Below are positions 5,677 through 9,179 of a stretch of 9,179 nucleotides of DNA, piece by piece. Positions within the stretch are counted from its first letter, which is position 1. The number at the start of each line of letters is the position of its first letter. Origin of the DNA: Pseudobdellovibrionaceae bacterium (lineage in GTDB: Bacteria; Bdellovibrionota; Bdellovibrionia; Bdellovibrionales; UBA1609). Location: contig JAPORL010000052.1 in NCBI GenBank assembly GCA_026712605.1, positions 1 through 9,179 of the forward strand. The letters run 5' to 3'. The notes under the pieces were generated by a model. The model searched no databases. It had not been told where the DNA came from and was given only the letters and a program-made list of their open reading frames with translations. The translations under genes and the position numbers were made by a program.

Positions 5677-5722
5677 TCTTAAATAAGCAATTCTAAAAGA
5701 GTTAATAAAACAAGGAGGCTTA

Positions 5723-6073
5723 ATGAATAATATAAACATTAAAATACATAACTATAAAGAAAATCCCCAGCAGATAAAAGATATCTACAGTAAGCTAGAT
5801 CATCTACTAAGGCTTATTCCCTATAACTCTCGTGTTAATTTAGATTATATCTATAAAAATAGAGCCTTCCATGGAAAATTAAAAATAGCCTCTTCGGGAA
5901 AAAGCTTCATTTCAACAGATGAAGATATCCTTTTAGCTCCCTTGACAGTCTCCTTATGTAAAAAAATTAAAAAACAAATTAAAAGATGGAAAAAAACCAG
6001 AACTCTTGATGAGATCACAGGGAATATAAAATTACCTAAACGAAAACAAGAGGATTTGTTAAATTACAAATAA
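5723..6073 (+). CDS. HPF/RaiA-like ribosome-associated protein (putative)
   Basis: The 116-residue basic protein has the length and beta-alpha-beta-beta-beta-alpha order expected of short ribosome hibernation factors. The N-terminal strand is INIKIHNY, followed by a helix at about 14-32. Strands lie at about 36-45, 48-57 and 60-65. The long basic helix (70-93, with KKIKKQIKRWKK at 80-91) is the part that lies on the 30S subunit in HPF and RaiA. The segment FHGKLKIASSGKSFISTDED (49-68) parallels the HPF strand-turn-strand before that helix. Family residues are only partly conserved, so the call rests on pattern. If right, it would bind idle ribosomes in stationary phase. AAGGAGG (5712-5718) is 4 nt before the ATG. 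The gene precedes glmU by 74 bp. Confidence 0.55.
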   Translation: MNNINIKIHNYKENPQQIKDIYSKLDHLLRLIPYNSRVNLDYIYKNRAFHGKLKIASSGKSFISTDEDILLAPLTVSLCKKIKKQIKRWKKTRTLDEITGNIKLPKRKQEDLLNYK

Positions 6074-6111
6074 ACTAACTAAGCAATTTTATTAAATAAA
6101 TTTTTCTTTTA

Positions 6112-6146
6112 CTTGATCTTAGCTTTTGCTTAAGGCAAAACTAAAG
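6112..6146 (+). promoter_or_regulatory. Hairpin directly before the glmU start codon
   Basis: TTTTGC (6124-6129) pairs with GCAAAA (6135-6140) across a TTAAG loop. After a one-base bulge, TTAG (6119-6122) pairs with CTAA (6141-6144). The only Shine-Dalgarno-like AAGG (6132-6135) sits in the loop and at the stem edge, and the stem ends 3 nt before the ATG. The stretch also resembles the left arm before gshA: both run from CTTGAT to CAAAACTAAAG over about 35 bases. It could dampen glmU translation or be a relic of that repeat. Confidence 0.4.
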
Positions 6147-6147
6147 A

Positions 6148-7509
6148 ATGGATTTAAATGTTATTATATTAGCCGCTGGTCATGGGCAAAGAATGGTCAG
6201 CCAACTTCCTAAAGTCTTACATCCTGTAGCCGGACAGCCTATGTTAGCTCGTATATTAAGAGCGGTCAGCGATATTTATCCAAAGCAAATTCGTGTCGTT
6301 GTAGGACCAGTAGGAAGTATTGTCAGCGCTGTAGCTGGTAAATTTAAAACTCTTTGCTTTCAGCAAAAAGAAACAAACTGGGGAACCGCCCAAGCCGTTT
6401 TAACAGCTAAACCAGAGGAAATTAAAGGAGATGTTCTAATTATCAATGGTGATCATCCTTTGATACAATCCTATAATCTCAGCCAATTTATTAGAAATTA
6501 TCATAAAATATCAGCCGACTGCGCTGTTGCTAGTTTTAAAAATCCTCATCCTAATGAATATGGTCATTTAATTTTTGAAGGCGAGCAATTGACAGACATA
6601 GCTGAAGCCTATGAGGTTGATAAAAGAAAATCAAAAAATGATTATATAAATGCTGGTATTTATATAATAAAAGCAGAGCTTCTTCAAAAACATCTAAAAG
6701 AAGTTAAAAAAAATGTAAAAGAAGAATACAATCTAACAGATTTAATTTCTATTCTTCACAAAAAAAATTACAAAGTTAGAGCTATTGAAGTTCCTTGGCA
6801 TGTCGCCTTTGGAGTCAACAATCAAAAAGAATTAGCTTTTGCCTCTTCTGTTGCTTTTGAAAATAATTGCCATAAACATTTAGATAATGGTGTTGTTATC
6901 ATGGACATAAAAAACACTTACATTGAAGATGATGTTATTATAGGAAAAGGCTCTCTTTTATATCCCGGTGTTTATTTAAAAGGAAAAACCAAAATAGGCT
7001 CTTTTTGCGCTATTGAATCTAATGCTTATATTTTTGACTCTTTAATAAAAAATTATGTCAATATAAAAGCTGGCTCTTATCTTGAAGGAGCTGTTGTAGG
7101 TGAAAAATCTATCATTGGACCTTACGCTCATTTAAGACCTGAAACAGTCATAGGAGAAAATTGTCGTATTGGAAATTTTGTAGAAACAAAAAAAATAAAC
7201 ATGAAAAGTCACTCAAAAGCTAGCCACTTAACTTATCTAGGAGATGCAGAAATAGGCAGTAAAGTAAATATTGGATGTGGAACAGTGACTTGTAATTATG
7301 GCATAGATAAGAAAAAACGAAAAACAAAAATTGAAGATCAAGCTTTTATCGGAAGCGGATCCCAATTAGTAGCTCCTGTAGAAATTGGAGAGTCTTCAGT
7401 AGTAGGAGCTGGCTCTGTAATCACAAAAAATGTTCCTAAAAACAGTTTAGCGATTGAAAGAAATGAACAAAAAATTATCCAAAATTACAATAAAAAAAAG
7501 GATAAATAA
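6148..7509 (+). CDS. glmU: Bifunctional GlmU: GlcNAc-1-P uridyltransferase / GlcN-1-P acetyltransferase
   Basis: GlmU makes UDP-GlcNAc in two steps: the C-terminal half acetylates glucosamine-1-phosphate with acetyl-CoA, and the N-terminal half adds UMP from UTP. At 453 residues it is full length. The N-terminal domain has LAAGHGQRM (8-16, usually GTRM), PKVLHPVAGQPM (21-32), WGTAQAV (78-84), GDHPLI (101-106, metal-binding D102), NAGIYI (168-173) and N224. The C-terminal half (about 245-430) is a left-handed beta-helix of hexapeptide repeats. All expected acetyltransferase residues are present, each three lower than in E. coli: R330, K348, H360, Y363, N374 and N383. The start gives the canonical N-terminus. 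The Shine-Dalgarno is weak and lies in a hairpin. Its stop is two bases before glmS, so the two should be one transcript. Confidence 0.97.
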   Translation: MDLNVIILAAGHGQRMVSQLPKVLHPVAGQPMLARILRAVSDIYPKQIRVVVGPVGSIVSAVAGKFKTLCFQQKETNWGTAQAVLTAKPEEIKGDVLIINGDHPLIQSYNLSQFIRNYHKISADCAVASFKNPHPNEYGHLIFEGEQLTDIAEAYEVDKRKSKNDYINAGIYIIKAELLQKHLKEVKKNVKEEYNLTDLISILHKKNYKVRAIEVPWHVAFGVNNQKELAFASSVAFENNCHKHLDNGVVIMDIKNTYIEDDVIIGKGSLLYPGVYLKGKTKIGSFCAIESNAYIFDSLIKNYVNIKAGSYLEGAVVGEKSIIGPYAHLRPETVIGENCRIGNFVETKKINMKSHSKASHLTYLGDAEIGSKVNIGCGTVTCNYGIDKKKRKTKIEDQAFIGSGSQLVAPVEIGESSVVGAGSVITKNVPKNSLAIERNEQKIIQNYNKKKDK

Positions 7510-7511
7510 AA

Positions 7512-9179
7512 ATGTGCGGTATATTTGCCTATTCAGGCTCTCGCAATGTAACTAAAGTTCTAACAAAGGGATTAACAAATTTAGAATATCGTGGTTATGA
7601 CAGCGCAGGAATAGCTTTTTTCGATAAAAAATCTATTCGCCGTTTTAGAGTTTGTGGTGGAGTTAAAGAGTTACAAAAAAAAACTCTAGCTCTCCATAAT
7701 AAAGGAGGAATAGGGATGGGGCACACCCGTTGGGCAAGCCATGGCCCCCCTTCTGAAATAAATGCTCACCCTCATCATTCAGATACAATTTATGTAGTGC
7801 ATAATGGGGTCATAGAAAATGTAGAAGAAATTAAAAAAATTATCTCCTGTGATAAAATTCTATCCGATACAGATACAGAATTGATAGCCCATCTGATCAA
7901 TCATTTTCATCAATCCGAAAATTTAAGTTTTTTTGAATCTATTTTAAAAAGCGCTGATTTGATGAAAGGCTCCTTTGCTGTTGTTGCCTTAAATGAAAAA
8001 AATCCTAAGGAGCTGATCGCTTTCAAATCAGGTCCCCCTCTTATTTTAGCTAAAAAAGAAAATGACTTTTTTATTTCAAGTGATCTGCAGGCCTTAGAAA
8101 ATGACTCTGAGATTATTTTTTTAGATGAGGAAGAAATTTTACATTTAAAAAATAATCACTTCAAAATTTTTAATTTTAAAGGAAAAAAGTTAAAGCGCAG
8201 TTTTAAAAAAATTCCAAAAGACAATATTTCTTTATCTGGGACTTCTAAACAAAATCACCCTCATTTTATGATCAAAGAAATTTTAGAACAACCTCTAGTT
8301 TTATCTCAGATTATAGATAAGCATATTAATAAAAAATCTCAAAAAATTAAGTTCAAAATTGCAAAAGGAAATCAGAAAGAATTAAATCAAATTTTGAAAG
8401 ATACCCCTGAAATTTTAATATTAGGCTGTGGAAGTAGTTATTACTCTGCTTTATTTGCTAAATATTTTTTAGAAGAAAATGCAGGGATAAAAGTCAGTGT
8501 TGAAATAGCCAGTGAGTTTATTTATAAAAAATCTGTCATTCTCCCTAATAGCCTAGTTATCTTTGTTTCCCAAAGTGGAGAAACCGCAGATATACTAACA
8601 GCCCTTAAACATACAAAAAAGCTCGGATTAAAAAGCTTGTCTTTTTGTAATGTCCAAAACTCCAGTTTAGAAAGAAAAACAGATTTTTCTGTTTTTTTAT
8701 CAGCGGGCAAAGAAATCGCCGTAGCGAGTACAAAAACTTTTCTTGCTTCTGTATTCTCTTTTTGTTTATTTGCTTTTTTTATTTCTAAATTAAAAAAAAC
8801 ATTAAAAAATGAACAAAAAATTATAGCTGAACTTCTGTCTTTACCTCGTTTGGCGGAAAAAGTATTAAATTGTGATCAGTTTTTTTTAGAAATGAAAGAA
8901 AAATTAAAAAGCTTTAAAACCTTTCTTTATTTAGGAAGAGGACCCTATTACCCTATCGCTTTAGAAGGAGCTTTAAAACTAAAAGAGATTGCTTACCTGC
9001 ATGCCGAAGCCTATCCCTCAGGAGAGATGAAACACGGTCCCTTAGCAATGATAGATAAACAAACGGCTGTTGTCGCTATTTTGCCAATTCATGAAACTTT
9101 ATATCAAAAAAGTCTAACTAATTTAAGAGAGGCTCAATCCCGAGGAGCTTACTTAATTTCTATAGGAGGAAAAGTCCAA
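7512..9179 (+). CDS. glmS: Glutamine-fructose-6-phosphate aminotransferase GlmS, 3' end cut by window edge
   Basis: GlmS converts fructose-6-phosphate and glutamine to glucosamine-6-phosphate, the first committed step to UDP-GlcNAc. Of a usual length near 610, 556 residues are present; the frame is open to the window edge. The N-terminal glutaminase domain has the nucleophile Cys2 (MCGIF), EYRGYDSAG (25-33), HTRWASHG (71-78), HNGVIEN (97-103) and SDTDTE (118-123). Two SIS domains follow, with GCGSSYYSA (305-313), SQSGETAD (353-360), CNVQNSS (379-385), ASTKTF (405-410), LGRGPYYPIALEGALKLKE (474-492) and HAEAYPSGEMKHGP (497-510). AAGG (7498-7501) inside the end of glmU serves as Shine-Dalgarno. 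No glmS ribozyme fits in the two-base gap, so regulation should be at operon or translation level. Confidence 0.97.
   Translation, partial: MCGIFAYSGSRNVTKVLTKGLTNLEYRGYDSAGIAFFDKKSIRRFRVCGGVKELQKKTLALHNKGGIGMGHTRWASHGPPSEINAHPHHSDTIYVVHNGVIENVEEIKKIISCDKILSDTDTELIAHLINHFHQSENLSFFESILKSADLMKGSFAVVALNEKNPKELIAFKSGPPLILAKKENDFFISSDLQALENDSEIIFLDEEEILHLKNNHFKIFNFKGKKLKRSFKKIPKDNISLSGTSKQNHPHFMIKEILEQPLVLSQIIDKHINKKSQKIKFKIAKGNQKELNQILKDTPEILILGCGSSYYSALFAKYFLEENAGIKVSVEIASEFIYKKSVILPNSLVIFVSQSGETADILTALKHTKKLGLKSLSFCNVQNSSLERKTDFSVFLSAGKEIAVASTKTFLASVFSFCLFAFFISKLKKTLKNEQKIIAELLSLPRLAEKVLNCDQFFLEMKEKLKSFKTFLYLGRGPYYPIALEGALKLKEIAYLHAEAYPSGEMKHGPLAMIDKQTAVVAILPIHETLYQKSLTNLREAQSRGAYLISIGGKVQ

Larger units (their letters stand above)
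5383..5722. other. 340-bp divergent intergenic region, AT-rich, probable promoters on both sides
   Basis: No gene is seen. It separates the barrel gene (minus) from the HPF-like gene (plus), each with an AAGGAGG Shine-Dalgarno at its edge. It contains a perfect TCTAAA-GCT-TTTAGA dyad (5479-5493), a candidate minus-strand promoter near 5414-5442, a 12-bp inverted repeat (5592-5603 with 5665-5676) and long A/T tracts. The length is generous for two simple promoters. Confidence 0.6.

Noticed and set aside
7495..7512. Possible glmS ribozyme or riboswitch before glmS
   Set aside because: Only two bases separate glmU and glmS, and the preceding sequence is glmU coding. There is no room for the ribozyme known from Gram-positive bacteria.
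8522..8710. Open frame of 62 codons on the minus strand
   Set aside because: It is fully antisense to conserved glmS sequence, including the SQSGETAD region.

Overview
The window reads as chromosome from an AT-rich, Gram-negative bacterium using the standard code. The Gram-negative reading rests on an exported beta-barrel-like protein, signal peptides and a glutathione-pathway enzyme. That enzyme is the uncommon GshA type (Pfam PF08886, TIGR02049 group) found in some Proteobacteria and relatives. A Bdellovibrionota or proteobacterial host is possible, but this is inference; no rRNA or other phylogenetic marker is visible.

Layout. (1) 1-2063: an accessory-looking segment. A very AT-rich gene for an exported coiled-coil protein (123-713, +) faces an AAA_14/DUF4143 ATPase (745-1893, -). 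The pair is bracketed by two identical 22-bp direct repeats (15-36 and 2042-2063), and a 74-bp near-perfect inverted repeat (1932-2005) lies upstream of the ATPase start. (2) 1894-2483: a 590-bp gap without a convincing gene. It holds that inverted repeat, the right-hand direct repeat and a composite element (2246-2467) of one left arm, two diverged hairpin-rich units and two competing right arms. The element ends 16 bp before gshA. (3) 2484-4436: gshA-type glutamate-cysteine ligase, then a membrane-anchored protein of unknown function. The latter's stop codon lies inside the end of the opposing gene. (4) 4411-5382 (-): a predicted outer-membrane beta-barrel protein with a coiled-coil linker. 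(5) 5383-5722: a 340-bp AT-rich divergent regulatory region with a 12-bp inverted repeat. (6) 5723-9179 (+): an HPF/RaiA-like ribosome-associated protein, then glmU and glmS two bases apart; glmS runs off the window.

How the genes work together. GlmS makes glucosamine-6-phosphate from fructose-6-phosphate and glutamine. GlmU acetylates glucosamine-1-phosphate and uridylylates the product to UDP-GlcNAc, the precursor of peptidoglycan and lipopolysaccharide. Only GlmM, which links the two, is missing here. The ligase starts glutathione (or gamma-glutamylcysteine) synthesis. The left 2 kb looks like separate accessory cargo.

The least explained structures are the repeat element before gshA, the inverted repeat before the ATPase gene and the direct-repeat bracket around the left module.
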